Of a stretch of 64,000 bases of DNA, positions 25,367-34,080 are shown one piece after another. The stretch lies in assembly GCF_043678055.1 (NCBI RefSeq), contig NZ_JBHEQA010000001.1, positions 1,488,001 to 1,552,000 of the forward strand, in the 5' to 3' direction. The notes below the pieces were generated by a model that was given only the letters and a program-made list of their open reading frames with translations, ran no database searches and was not told the origin of the DNA. Each line of letters begins with the position of its first letter. Position 1 is the stretch's first letter. The position numbers were made by a program, and so were the translations under genes. This stretch comes from Spongiimicrobium salis. Lineage in GTDB: Bacteria > Bacteroidota > Bacteroidia > Flavobacteriales > Flavobacteriaceae.

Positions 25367-26446
25367 TTAGTCAAATGATTGTTTAATTGTAGCTTCTTTT
25401 TGAGCTATTTTCATATCACTTTTCATCATGATCTTTACCAATTGCTCAATGGGGGTGTTGTCCGAACTCCATCCCAATAATTTCCTCGCCTTGGAAGGGT
25501 CTCCCAATAAGGTATCTACTTCGGCGGGTCTAAAGTATTTTTCATCCACTTCGATCAAGATTTTCCCGGTGCTTTCATCAATTCCTTTTTGATCTACGCC
25601 TTCTCCTTCCCAACGAATTGAGATGCCTGCTTCTTTAAAAGCCAGTTCACAGAAATATTTAACCGAAATCTGTTTTCCGGTGGCTATTACAAAATCCTCC
25701 GGGGTATCATGTTGTAGCATTAACCACATACATTCTACATAATCTTTGGCATATCCCCAATCGCGCAAGGAGTCCAGGTTTCCCAAGTACAACTTCTCTT
25801 GTTTTCCACTGGCGATACGGGAAGCCGCCAACGTAATTTTTCTGGTTACAAAAGTTTCACCCCTTCGTTCCGATTCATGATTGAACAAAATACCATTAAC
25901 AGCAAACATTCCATAGGACTCCCTGTAATTCTTGGTAATCCAAAAAGCATAAATTTTTGCCACGCCATAAGGGCTTCTGGGATAAAATGGTGTGGTCTCA
26001 CTTTGTGGGATTTCTTGCACTTTTCCATATAATTCGGAAGTAGAGGCTTGGTAAATCCTGGTTTTCTTTTCCAATCCGCATATGCGAATGGCTTCCAAAA
26101 GACGAAGCGTCCCTACGGCATCGGTCTCTGCCGTATATTCGGGTAGATCAAAAGAAACTTTGACATGCGATTGCGCTGCCAAATTATAGATCTCATCGGG
26201 TTGGGTTTGCTGTACGAGTCGAATAAGGTTGGAGGAATCGGTCATATCTCCATAGTGCAGCGTAATCTTTCGTTGCGAATGTAAATCCCTGATCAATTCT
26301 TCAATATATAAGTGCTCTATTCTTTCGGTATTAAATGAAGAACTACGCCTTATAATACCGTGAACTTCATATCCTTTTTCTATTAGAAATTCGGCCAAGA
26401 AAGATCCATCTTGTCCGGTTATTCCAGTGATTAGTGCTTTTTTCAT
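25367..26446 (-). CDS. gmd: GDP-mannose 4,6-dehydratase
   Basis: 359 residues, normal for GMD. The motifs are GITGQDGSFLAEFLIEKGYE (8-27), IIRRSSSFNT, the catalytic STSELYGKVQE (about 135-145) and YGVAKIYAFW (YxxxK), and LFNHESERRGETFVTRK. It converts GDP-D-mannose to GDP-4-keto-6-deoxy-D-mannose, the shared substrate of the next two genes (ColD-like, Fcl/ColC). A near-match promoter (TATCTTTA) occurs in the 84-base gap upstream, so this sub-operon may have its own start. Confidence 0.96.
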   Translation of the reverse strand: MKKALITGITGQDGSFLAEFLIEKGYEVHGIIRRSSSFNTERIEHLYIEELIRDLHSQRKITLHYGDMTDSSNLIRLVQQTQPDEIYNLAAQSHVKVSFDLPEYTAETDAVGTLRLLEAIRICGLEKKTRIYQASTSELYGKVQEIPQSETTPFYPRSPYGVAKIYAFWITKNYRESYGMFAVNGILFNHESERRGETFVTRKITLAASRIASGKQEKLYLGNLDSLRDWGYAKDYVECMWLMLQHDTPEDFVIATGKQISVKYFCELAFKEAGISIRWEGEGVDQKGIDESTGKILIEVDEKYFRPAEVDTLLGDPSKARKLLGWSSDNTPIEQLVKIMMKSDMKIAQKEATIKQSFD

Positions 26447-26530
26447 TTGTAAATTCTTGTGTCTATCTTTCGTTTGCAGTTTTTGTTTTGTCTGTGGTTA
26501 TACGTATGTAATAAAGATAAAGGACCTGCA

Positions 26531-27316
26531 TTAAGGTTGCTTTACTCCAATATCTAGAACAGAATATTTTGGTCTTTTGGCAAAAGTAGGGTAATTCTTG
26601 GACTCAACCTTAACTTTAACTCCAAGCTCATCAACAATCTTCTTCGCAAAACCGTACCAACTCATCACTTCTCCATCTGTAAAATGATGGACCCCATAAG
26701 CTTTTGACTCTAGAATTAAATTTTCGATGATAAATCGAGCCAGATTATTGGCATCTGTTGGGCAGCCTATTTCTTGTTCCGTGACCCATAATACATCTTC
26801 CTCTTTTGCTTTCCGAACAATAGTTTTGTAAAAATTATGTCCGAATTCTGAATATAACCATGAGGTTCTTACAATAAAATAGCGTTCTAGAAGCGCTTGT
26901 ATATGTATTTCTCCTGCCAACTTTGATTTCCCGTATTCGTTGATAGGGCCTACCGCATCATCCACGGTATAGGGAGTGTTTTTCTCTCCATCAAAAACAT
27001 AGTCCGTGGAAATATGAATCAGGGTCACCTGATATTTTGCACAGGCTTCTGCTATGTTTTTGACTCCTTCCCCATTAATCTCAAAGGCAGGTTTCGGCGT
27101 TTTTTCCGCTTGTTCAACATTGGTATACGCAGCGGCATTAATACAAAAATTGAAATTTCCATTTTCAAATACCTTCGAAACCATAGAAGTTTTGGTAATA
27201 TCCAAGGTTGTCGTTGTGGAAAAACTAAAATCTATATGGGGGTAAGAGGCCGCTATTTTCCGGATGCAACTTCCCAATTGCCCATGTGATCCCGTGACCA
27301 ATATTCGAAGGCTCAT
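26531..27316 (-). CDS. rfbD: dTDP-4-dehydrorhamnose reductase
   Basis: 261 residues, slightly short but within the family range (about 280-300). It has the Rossmann motif VTGSHGQLGSCI (6-17), 'CINAAAYTNVEQAEKTP', the catalytic STDYVFDGE (about 102-110) and YGKSKLAGE (about 128-136). It performs the final NAD(P)H reduction to dTDP-L-rhamnose. Its ATG overlaps the rfbC stop by four bases. The four rhamnose genes run in the order rfbB, rfbA, rfbC, rfbD. Confidence 0.94.
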   Translation of the reverse strand: MSLRILVTGSHGQLGSCIRKIAASYPHIDFSFSTTTTLDITKTSMVSKVFENGNFNFCINAAAYTNVEQAEKTPKPAFEINGEGVKNIAEACAKYQVTLIHISTDYVFDGEKNTPYTVDDAVGPINEYGKSKLAGEIHIQALLERYFIVRTSWLYSEFGHNFYKTIVRKAKEEDVLWVTEQEIGCPTDANNLARFIIENLILESKAYGVHHFTDGEVMSWYGFAKKIVDELGVKVKVESKNYPTFAKRPKYSVLDIGVKQP

Positions 27317-27858
27317 AAACCAAGCTTTTTAAGGGATGGTAATTCCAGGTCTTTTTGTGACAATAGCATTTGTTCTTGCGGGAATTCCCAATCTATACCT
27401 AAATCGGGGTCATTGAATACAATGCCATTTTCTGCTTTTTGATGGTAGTAATTGTCACATTTATAGGAGAAGATAGTTTCTTCGGTCAAACTTAAAAACC
27501 CATGTGCTATCCCTCTGGGAATAAAAAGCATTTGGGGTTTACTTGCTTTTAAGAATATCTTAAAATGTGTTCCAAAGGCGGGGCTATCTTTGCGAATATC
27601 TACAATAACGTCCAACACTTCTCCCTGAAGTACACGAATTAGCTTGGCCTGGGCATGGATCCCTTCTTGGAAATGGAGCCCTCTTAGAACTCCTTTTTTA
27701 GACATGGATTGATTGTCCTGTACAAAATCTACTTGTCGGCCTATAGCACTTTCAAATCGCTCTTTTTGATACGATTCAAAAAATGTGCCTCTATCATCAG
27801 AAAAAATTGTGGGCTCTATGATAAAGCAATCGGGAATCGGGGTCTCTATGGCTTTCAC
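27313..27858 (-). CDS. rfbC: dTDP-4-dehydrorhamnose 3,5-epimerase
   Basis: 181 residues of a single cupin-type RmlC domain: 'CFIIEPTIFSDDRGTFFESY' near the start, FVQDNQSMSKKGVLRGLHFQ (about 45-64, catalytic His in RGLHFQ), and 'FIPRGIAHGFLSLTEETIFSYKCDNYY'. It epimerises C3 and C5 of the keto-deoxy sugar. The start codon is GTG (27858), 40 bases after rfbA; the family N-terminus fits this position and no ATG precedes it nearby. Confidence 0.94.
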   Translation of the reverse strand: MKAIETPIPDCFIIEPTIFSDDRGTFFESYQKERFESAIGRQVDFVQDNQSMSKKGVLRGLHFQEGIHAQAKLIRVLQGEVLDVIVDIRKDSPAFGTHFKIFLKASKPQMLFIPRGIAHGFLSLTEETIFSYKCDNYYHQKAENGIVFNDPDLGIDWEFPQEQMLLSQKDLELPSLKKLGL

Positions 27859-27898
27859 GTCAATATCAATTTATATGGCTCGGGCTGTTCTTTGGTGT

Positions 27899-28756
27899 TT
27901 ATGGCAACTGCATCAAATAATCTCCATAGCCACTTTTCAATAAGGGTTCTGCCAAATGATGCAATTGTTTCTTGCTAATATATCCCATGGTATAGGCTAC
28001 CTCTTCAATAGCACCTATTTTAAGGCCTTGTCGCTCCTCAATGACTTCTACAAACTGAGAGGCTTGCATTAGGGAATTAAAGGTGCCTGTATCTAGCCAA
28101 GCTGTGCCTCTATCCAAAATACTGACTTTTAATTTTCCTTTTTGCAAATAGGCTTTGTTGATATCCGTAATCTCAAGTTCTCCACGTTCACTGGGTTTTA
28201 TGTTCTTTGCTATCTCAATAACTTCGTTATCATAAAAATAAATACCTGGTACAGCGTATTTCGATTTAGGTTTGCTGGGTTTTTCCTCTATTGAAATGGC
28301 ATTTCCTTCATGGTCAAATTCTACCACGCCATAACGTTCCGGGTCTTGGACATGATATCCATAAATAATCCCCCCTTCGGGCTCATTGTTCTCTTGTAAC
28401 AATTTAGCCAAGCCAGAACCATAAAAAATATTATCTCCCAAGATAAGCGCTACCTTATCCTCTCCCATAAAGCTTTCGCCAATAATGAACGCTTCTGCAA
28501 GGCCATTGGGCTGTTCCTGTATGGCATATTGAAAATTACACCCCAACTGTGTTCCATCACCTAATAATTTCCGAAAAGCCTGGGCATCATTTTTTGAAGT
28601 TATGATCAAAATTTCCCTGATTCCTGCGCTCATTAAGGTAGCCAAAGGATAATATATCATGGGCTTGTCATATATGGGCATCAACTGTTTGCTCACCGCT
28701 AGGGTAATGGGATACAAACGTGTTCCGGAGCCTCCTGCCAATATAATTCCTTTCAT
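27899..28756 (-). CDS. rfbA: glucose-1-phosphate thymidylyltransferase
   Basis: 285 residues with the nucleotidyltransferase signature MKGIILAGGSGTRLYPIT (1-18), DKPMIYYPLATLMSAGI, LILGDNIFYG (about 105-114) and 'RGTAWLDTGTFNSL'. It makes dTDP-glucose from dTTP and glucose-1-phosphate, the first step toward dTDP-L-rhamnose. The gene follows rfbB by one base. Confidence 0.96.
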   Translation of the reverse strand: MKGIILAGGSGTRLYPITLAVSKQLMPIYDKPMIYYPLATLMSAGIREILIITSKNDAQAFRKLLGDGTQLGCNFQYAIQEQPNGLAEAFIIGESFMGEDKVALILGDNIFYGSGLAKLLQENNEPEGGIIYGYHVQDPERYGVVEFDHEGNAISIEEKPSKPKSKYAVPGIYFYDNEVIEIAKNIKPSERGELEITDINKAYLQKGKLKVSILDRGTAWLDTGTFNSLMQASQFVEVIEERQGLKIGAIEEVAYTMGYISKKQLHHLAEPLLKSGYGDYLMQLP

Positions 28757-28757
28757 A

Positions 28758-29795
28758 CTATACTTTTTGGTATTTTTTAATGTACCAATCTATGGTCTTC
28801 CGAAGTCCGGAATTAAAATTCTCCCTCGCGCTCCATCCTAGTTCGGTCTCTATTTTATCAGCATTTATCGCATAGCGAAAATCATGTCCCGGCCGATCCT
28901 TGACAAAGTGAATCTGATCTTTATAAGCTCCTGTTTCTTTAGGAAATTTTTCATCTAAAATGCTACAAATATGTTCAGCAATACTCAAATTGTTATGCTC
29001 GTTATTACCTCCAATAACATAGGTTTCACCAGCAACCCCCTCGGTAAAAGCCTTATAAATACCTTCGCAATGATCTATAACATAAAGCCAATCCCTAATG
29101 TTTTGACCATCACCATAGATAGGGATTTGTGCTCCTTCCAAAGCCTTTCTAATAATGGTTGGAATCAATTTCTCATCATGTTGTTTGGGTCCATAATTAT
29201 TAGAGCAATTGCTTGTGACGGTATTTAGGCCATAGGTATGATGGTAACTTCTTACTAAAAAATCTGAGGAAGCCTTGGAAGCACTATATGGGCTGTTGGG
29301 CGCATAGGGGCTTTTCTCATTAAATGCACCTTCTTTTCCTAAACTGCCATATACTTCATCTGTGGAAATATGGTAAAAGCGGGCTTCTTCGTAATTTGTT
29401 TTTGGTACCCACGGTTTTTCTATCCAATGTTTTTTAACCGTTTCCAAAAGATTAAATGTGCCTTCGATATTTGTTTTGATGAAGCTGTCCGGTCCACTTA
29501 TGGAATTGTCTACATGGGATTCGGCTGCAAAATGAATAACCCCAGTGACGTGATATTTTTCAAAAATCCCTTGTAGCACATCCTTATCACAAATATCTCC
29601 CTGTATAAAATGGTACCGCTCTAGCTGTTCCACCTCAGTTAAATTGGCCTTGTTCCCTGCATAGGTCAATTTGTCCAAATTCACCACATTCACCTCTGCA
29701 TTTTTTTTGAGCATGTAAGGAATGAAGTTGCTTCCAATAAAGCCTGCGCCTCCCGTAATAAGTATGGTCTTTGAAATCTTATTGCTCCCGCTCAT
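28758..29795 (-). CDS. rfbB: dTDP-glucose 4,6-dehydratase
   Basis: 345 residues. The motifs are ITGGAGFIGSNFIPYML (13-29), the catalytic STDEVYG (about 143-149), YSASKASSDFLVRSYHHTYG (YxxxK) and NCSNNYGPKQ. It forms dTDP-4-keto-6-deoxyglucose. The gene starts inside the last codons of the Wzz-like gene (17-base overlap), tying the rhamnose genes to the chain-length gene in one transcript. Confidence 0.96.
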   Translation of the reverse strand: MSGSNKISKTILITGGAGFIGSNFIPYMLKKNAEVNVVNLDKLTYAGNKANLTEVEQLERYHFIQGDICDKDVLQGIFEKYHVTGVIHFAAESHVDNSISGPDSFIKTNIEGTFNLLETVKKHWIEKPWVPKTNYEEARFYHISTDEVYGSLGKEGAFNEKSPYAPNSPYSASKASSDFLVRSYHHTYGLNTVTSNCSNNYGPKQHDEKLIPTIIRKALEGAQIPIYGDGQNIRDWLYVIDHCEGIYKAFTEGVAGETYVIGGNNEHNNLSIAEHICSILDEKFPKETGAYKDQIHFVKDRPGHDFRYAINADKIETELGWSARENFNSGLRKTIDWYIKKYQKV

Positions 29796-30792
29796 TATTT
29801 TCTATTTCTTTGGCTTTATTCCCAATAATTCTCATTATGGAACCTAAAAAGAAAAGGGATAGAAAAATAACAGGAATAAGAAAAATCGTAGAACTAAAAA
29901 ATGATGTTCTATTTCTGTAGGGTTTTCCGATGTTGACCACGGTAACCGGATCAACACGACGCTTTAGTTCTAGTAGGTTGCCTTCATTATCTTTGATTAG
30001 GCTATTTTTTAATTGCAATAATTCCGATATGTTCAATTCTTCATCGTCTCCTAAAACAATACGTCCTGTCTGATTATTTGTATCCGAAGAAGACATGTTT
30101 TTTGAAAAATTACGTATCAACTCGTCAATTTGTTGCAATGTCACTTCGTTTAGGGCAATCCGCTTCCTTGAATTGTCATTATATGCCTTAATAAGTTGAT
30201 CATAATAGGTGTTGGAATTGATATAATCCAATATTTTTCTAGAATATTCCGGCAATTTTTTCTTATTCGTGGAGAAAAAAATTATCCTGTGACTCAAATC
30301 GCTCACATTTAAAACCTCGGTCTGTATAATTTCTGGAATGATTCCGTTGGATTCATAATTGGCCAAAATCTTCATGTATTCCAGACTGTTCCTGGAAGCC
30401 TCCGTTTTTGTATTTCCCACAGGTTGAATTTCAATATCAAAGGAATCCAGATGCTCTAGCTCTATCCCAAGAGCTGCTACAAACGCTGTGTCTTTTGTCC
30501 GTATGTTTTCACTTATTTCGTTGATGACATCATAGAGGTAGGCTTTACTGGCCAAATTAGGGGTAACAATAACTTCCGCAATAAAGTTATTTTTTTGGAT
30601 TTTCTTGAGACCGTAACCGGTAAGCAGACCTACGACCAATAATATTCCTATTTTAATGCTATTTCTCTTTAGGAAAAGCACAAATTTTAGGAATCCATTG
30701 AACACCCAATCAAGTCCCTTTTTGAATAGTTCAAACGATTGTCCTAAATCTATTTCATCGGATGTATTATGTTGCGGTTTTTCGCTTTCCAT
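29779..30792 (-). CDS. Wzz-like chain-length/polysaccharide co-polymerase protein
   Basis: 337 residues. It has two membrane spans, near residues 48-66 (IGILLVVGLLTGYGL) and 303-325 (TIFLIPVIFLSLFFLGSIM), flanking a long helical periplasmic part, the topology of Wzz-type co-polymerases. The PG-rich second-span motif of classic Wzz is not seen, so it is a distant member. It sits directly before the sugar-nucleotide genes and four bases after the 560-residue protein gene. Control of polymer length is inferred from topology and place. Confidence 0.75.
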   Translation of the reverse strand: MESEKPQHNTSDEIDLGQSFELFKKGLDWVFNGFLKFVLFLKRNSIKIGILLVVGLLTGYGLKKIQKNNFIAEVIVTPNLASKAYLYDVINEISENIRTKDTAFVAALGIELEHLDSFDIEIQPVGNTKTEASRNSLEYMKILANYESNGIIPEIIQTEVLNVSDLSHRIIFFSTNKKKLPEYSRKILDYINSNTYYDQLIKAYNDNSRKRIALNEVTLQQIDELIRNFSKNMSSSDTNNQTGRIVLGDDEELNISELLQLKNSLIKDNEGNLLELKRRVDPVTVVNIGKPYRNRTSFFSSTIFLIPVIFLSLFFLGSIMRIIGNKAKEIENNEREQ

Positions 30793-30796
30793 TCTT

Positions 30797-32479
30797 TTAT
30801 GAATTGAATATTTGTTCTAAAATTTTATCGGTAATCAAGTACGTAGGTTTTACCCCCGTTGTTCCCAAACCTCCCGAAGCCAGGGTACTTCCTGTTTCCA
30901 AAGGATTATCCGAGGCATAATAGGCATAGCGCACGGTAATATCCTCACGAATACTCTTCCGTATCCTTGAGGCAGATTGTATGGCCTTTTGATAATGTAC
31001 ACCTTCCATTTCCAATCCAATGACATTCCAGGTAGATTCGTAGAAAAATTTTAGAATGTCCTTATTCTGGAGGGAAGTTCCCAATACACTAACCATGGTG
31101 CCTTCCAATACTTTTAATCCGTAACCCTCAAAATCTTTGGCGCATAGGGCATTCTCAAAAGGGTAATTATCCGCCGTTCCTTCAAAAATATGTGCGGAAG
31201 GAATCATCAAATCCCCTTTACCTCCTTCTAAAATACCGGCCTTTCCCATAATGGACAGGGAAGTAACATTTAAAAATAGGGGTTCTCCCTTTCCTTTATA
31301 GGGCTTCAAAAGCTCGTCTATAGTTTCATAGGCCTGTTCCCCAAAAGCGTAATCCATGACAAAAATGACGGGTTTCTTATCATCGGGAAGAGCTTTGGAC
31401 ATATCGTAACAACAGATATCCTTACCGGTCTTTGCCATGTCAAATATCTGGACATCGATATTGGTGCCAGAAATATCGGGAATGGAAATCATTCCGTTTT
31501 TTTCGGCTTTCGCTATTACTTTTTTTCGAAGTGCGGTATTTTTGGAGGAACTTAAGGCCTCATAAATTTCCAGGGAATCTGTATCCGGAAACTCCTTGGC
31601 CAATACTTTTCTCGCAAAAAGCGAATTCATGACACTGTGCATATTGGCACTGATAATATGTATGGGTCGTTCTAGGAGACCGTGTTTTATCAAGGTCTCT
31701 TTAACCGTATTTGCCCATCGTTCCCCATGAATGTGGTGCCCCAGGCGTTCCCGTAGCAAGCCCGTGAATTTAATTTCTCTTTTATTTCCGAGCGTTTCTT
31801 CTTCAAGGGCCAGTTTTCCAAGCCAATAAATAATTTTCAAAAATCGTTCTGGGTTGTCTTTGGTGGCAAGTTTTCTGTGCACCTCAACAATTTCTATAAA
31901 GGAGCGTCCCAAAATATTGGCAGTATGAATCAGGGCAACCTCACGTTCTGCTTGGGTAAGCTTTCCTTTCCCAATAGCCGCTTCCAATTTATCCCAATCC
32001 CGAGTGGTACTGTTGGAATCTTCCAAATATACCTGGGAACATATTTTTTGCGATTCTATAAAAAGGAAGGTTAAGTGTGTGAGTATGTCATAGATATCAG
32101 AGCGCCCTCTGGTAATCTCAATATTCATTTGCTCCTTGTCGATCCTATAGCAATTTCTTCTTCTTTTTGGGGGCACAATGGCTTTAAAATGTGAATTCCG
32201 ATAGCCCTCATCCGAAGTCAAACTAATAAAGCGGCATTGTTCTATTCCCTCTGGCAATCGTTCCAACACGTAAATTAAACCATTCAATTCTGCCTTCTCC
32301 TCGGCAATAGAACCATATATCTCTGGTCGTAATTGCAGTAAAGCCGAGCGCAAAGCTTGCCCTGAGACACCGCTGGGCTTATAAAAGCCTCGATTAAATA
32401 GATGTCTCATTGTAATGTACAAACGCTCAATGGCATTTGTAGATTCCTGTGCCCGTGTAGTATTGCTTGTTTCGTTCAT
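30797..32479 (-). CDS. conserved cytoplasmic protein, DUF6909-like, with nucleosidase-like C-terminus
   Basis: 560 residues, no signal peptide or membrane span. The N-terminal half (1-270) is helical with 'RHLFNRGFYKPSGVSGQALRSAL'. The C-terminal half (about 280-555) is alpha/beta and contains 'FVMDYAFGEQAYETIDELL', a VIGLEMEGVHYQKAI segment (about 496-510) and 'YYASDNPLETGSTLASGG'. The EMEG motif recalls the ribose-binding loop of nucleoside phosphorylases and AMP nucleosidases, but the match is short. I recall the family as DUF6909 without certainty. It lies between GH3 and Wzz-like genes. Function unknown. Confidence 0.7.
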   Translation of the reverse strand: MNETSNTTRAQESTNAIERLYITMRHLFNRGFYKPSGVSGQALRSALLQLRPEIYGSIAEEKAELNGLIYVLERLPEGIEQCRFISLTSDEGYRNSHFKAIVPPKRRRNCYRIDKEQMNIEITRGRSDIYDILTHLTFLFIESQKICSQVYLEDSNSTTRDWDKLEAAIGKGKLTQAEREVALIHTANILGRSFIEIVEVHRKLATKDNPERFLKIIYWLGKLALEEETLGNKREIKFTGLLRERLGHHIHGERWANTVKETLIKHGLLERPIHIISANMHSVMNSLFARKVLAKEFPDTDSLEIYEALSSSKNTALRKKVIAKAEKNGMISIPDISGTNIDVQIFDMAKTGKDICCYDMSKALPDDKKPVIFVMDYAFGEQAYETIDELLKPYKGKGEPLFLNVTSLSIMGKAGILEGGKGDLMIPSAHIFEGTADNYPFENALCAKDFEGYGLKVLEGTMVSVLGTSLQNKDILKFFYESTWNVIGLEMEGVHYQKAIQSASRIRKSIREDITVRYAYYASDNPLETGSTLASGGLGTTGVKPTYLITDKILEQIFNS

Positions 32480-32574
32480 AAAAGAAATTCTTGTAAAATT
32501 ACAATTAAAAATTATGATGGCAAGGTGTTATTTTCGGTCAGGAAAAGCCTTAGAATTCAATTTATTAATTTTAG

Positions 32575-34074
32575 CTACCCTTCTTCGGTATACGACCGCA
32601 GGCCTGTGGCCAGTTTTCTATCATTGGATAGGCGTTGTACCTTGTTCTGGCCCCCTAATTTACCTATGGATTTCATATAGGCCTGAAAGCCTCCAGATCG
32701 TATTCTTGTAACTTTTAGAGGGCGTAATACTTTTCCGCTGATCAAATCAAAATAATAGCTGTTCTGTTCTTGTAAGCTTTGGTCTAAAATGTCTATAAAC
32801 TTGGACATATTTTCCGGAAGATTCTCAAATTCTACTAGCCATTCATGGTAGGGTAGTCCAGTGGTAGGGTTTGTTTCCGGGGCAACGGTAAATTCATTGA
32901 TTCTGGCATCTGTCCCTGCAATAGCGCGTTGCATTGCTTCCTCGACTTCCTTTGCGATAACATGTTCCCCAAAGGCAGAAATAAAATGCTTAATTCTTCC
33001 AGAGACTATTACTTTATAGGGTTTAACAGAAATAAACTGAACGGTATCTCCCAAGTTATACCCCCAAAGTCCCGCATTGGTGGAAATAATCATTACATAG
33101 TTGACGCCTATCTTCACATCCTTGATAGTAAGACGTTTTGGGTTTTCAGAAAAGAAGTCGTCCGCAGCTACAAATTCATAAAAAATACCCGAATTCAGCA
33201 ACAACAACATTCCTCTTTCATGCTGGGCATTCTGATATGCAAAAAATCCTTCACTGGCAGGAAACAGTTCAATACTGTCCACTTTCCTACCGATCAGTGC
33301 TTCAAACTTGGCTCTATAGGGTTCATAATTTACCCCTCCGTAAATAAACAATCCAAAATTCTTAAACAGTGTTCCAACTTTTTGACCAGTCTTTGCTTCC
33401 AGTCTTTCAAAATACATTTGTACCCAGGAAGGAATACCCGCTATTACGGTCATATCTTCCTTTTTGGTTTCTTCCACAATGGCATCGACTTTGGTTTCCC
33501 AATCCTCAATACAATTGGTTTCCCAGCTAGGGAGTCTGTTCTTTTGAAGATAATTGGGCACATAGTGGGCGGAAATACCGGAAAGTCTCCCCAATTGTAT
33601 GCCGTTCTTTTCTGTCAATACGGGACTGCCCTGCAAAAAAATCATTTTGCCGTCAACAAAATCTGCATTCCCTGTTTCAGCAATGTAATTGAGAATAGCA
33701 TTGCGCGAAGCTTCTATTTGAAATTTAATCGATTCCTGTGTAATAGGGATATATTTGGCCCCAGATGTGGTTCCAGATGTTTTCGCAAAATACTTTGGTT
33801 TTCCCGGCCAAAGAATGTCCCGCTCCCCGGCAACCACTTTTTCCACATAAGTTTTAAGCCCTTCATAATCCCGAATAGGAACTTTTTGTATAAAATCGGC
33901 ATGGGAATGAATTTGATCAAAATCATGATCTTTTCCAAATTGGGTCTGTCGCGCATTGGCAATCAAGCTTTTAAAAACCTGTTCTTGGGTTTCCACAGGG
34001 GCATTGCTCCACTTCTTTGTTTCTCTGGTAATTTTTTTGGCAAATAGCTTTGCTGCAAAGGACTTTAGGGACAT
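32575..34074 (-). CDS. GH3 family (auxin-responsive promoter-like) adenylating protein
   Basis: 499 residues, full length for bacterial GH3 proteins. It has the ATP-binding AKTSGTTSGAKYIPIT (about 99-114), 'YFERLEAKTGQKV', 'LFPASEGFFAYQ' and 'LWGYNLGDTVQFI' followed by 'RIKHFISAFGEHV'. Plant GH3 enzymes join amino acids to acyl acids through an adenylate; bacterial ones are little studied. It starts six bases after the M23 peptidase, so the two are co-transcribed. Substrate unknown. Confidence 0.9.
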   Translation of the reverse strand: MSLKSFAAKLFAKKITRETKKWSNAPVETQEQVFKSLIANARQTQFGKDHDFDQIHSHADFIQKVPIRDYEGLKTYVEKVVAGERDILWPGKPKYFAKTSGTTSGAKYIPITQESIKFQIEASRNAILNYIAETGNADFVDGKMIFLQGSPVLTEKNGIQLGRLSGISAHYVPNYLQKNRLPSWETNCIEDWETKVDAIVEETKKEDMTVIAGIPSWVQMYFERLEAKTGQKVGTLFKNFGLFIYGGVNYEPYRAKFEALIGRKVDSIELFPASEGFFAYQNAQHERGMLLLLNSGIFYEFVAADDFFSENPKRLTIKDVKIGVNYVMIISTNAGLWGYNLGDTVQFISVKPYKVIVSGRIKHFISAFGEHVIAKEVEEAMQRAIAGTDARINEFTVAPETNPTTGLPYHEWLVEFENLPENMSKFIDILDQSLQEQNSYYFDLISGKVLRPLKVTRIRSGGFQAYMKSIGKLGGQNKVQRLSNDRKLATGLRSYTEEG

Positions 34075-34080
34075 TGCGCT

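Noticed and set aside
32929..34047. 372-codon plus-strand open frame opposite the GH3 gene
   Set aside because: It is the antisense shadow of a well-conserved 499-residue protein and its translation is rich in Phe, His and Asn with no family pattern.
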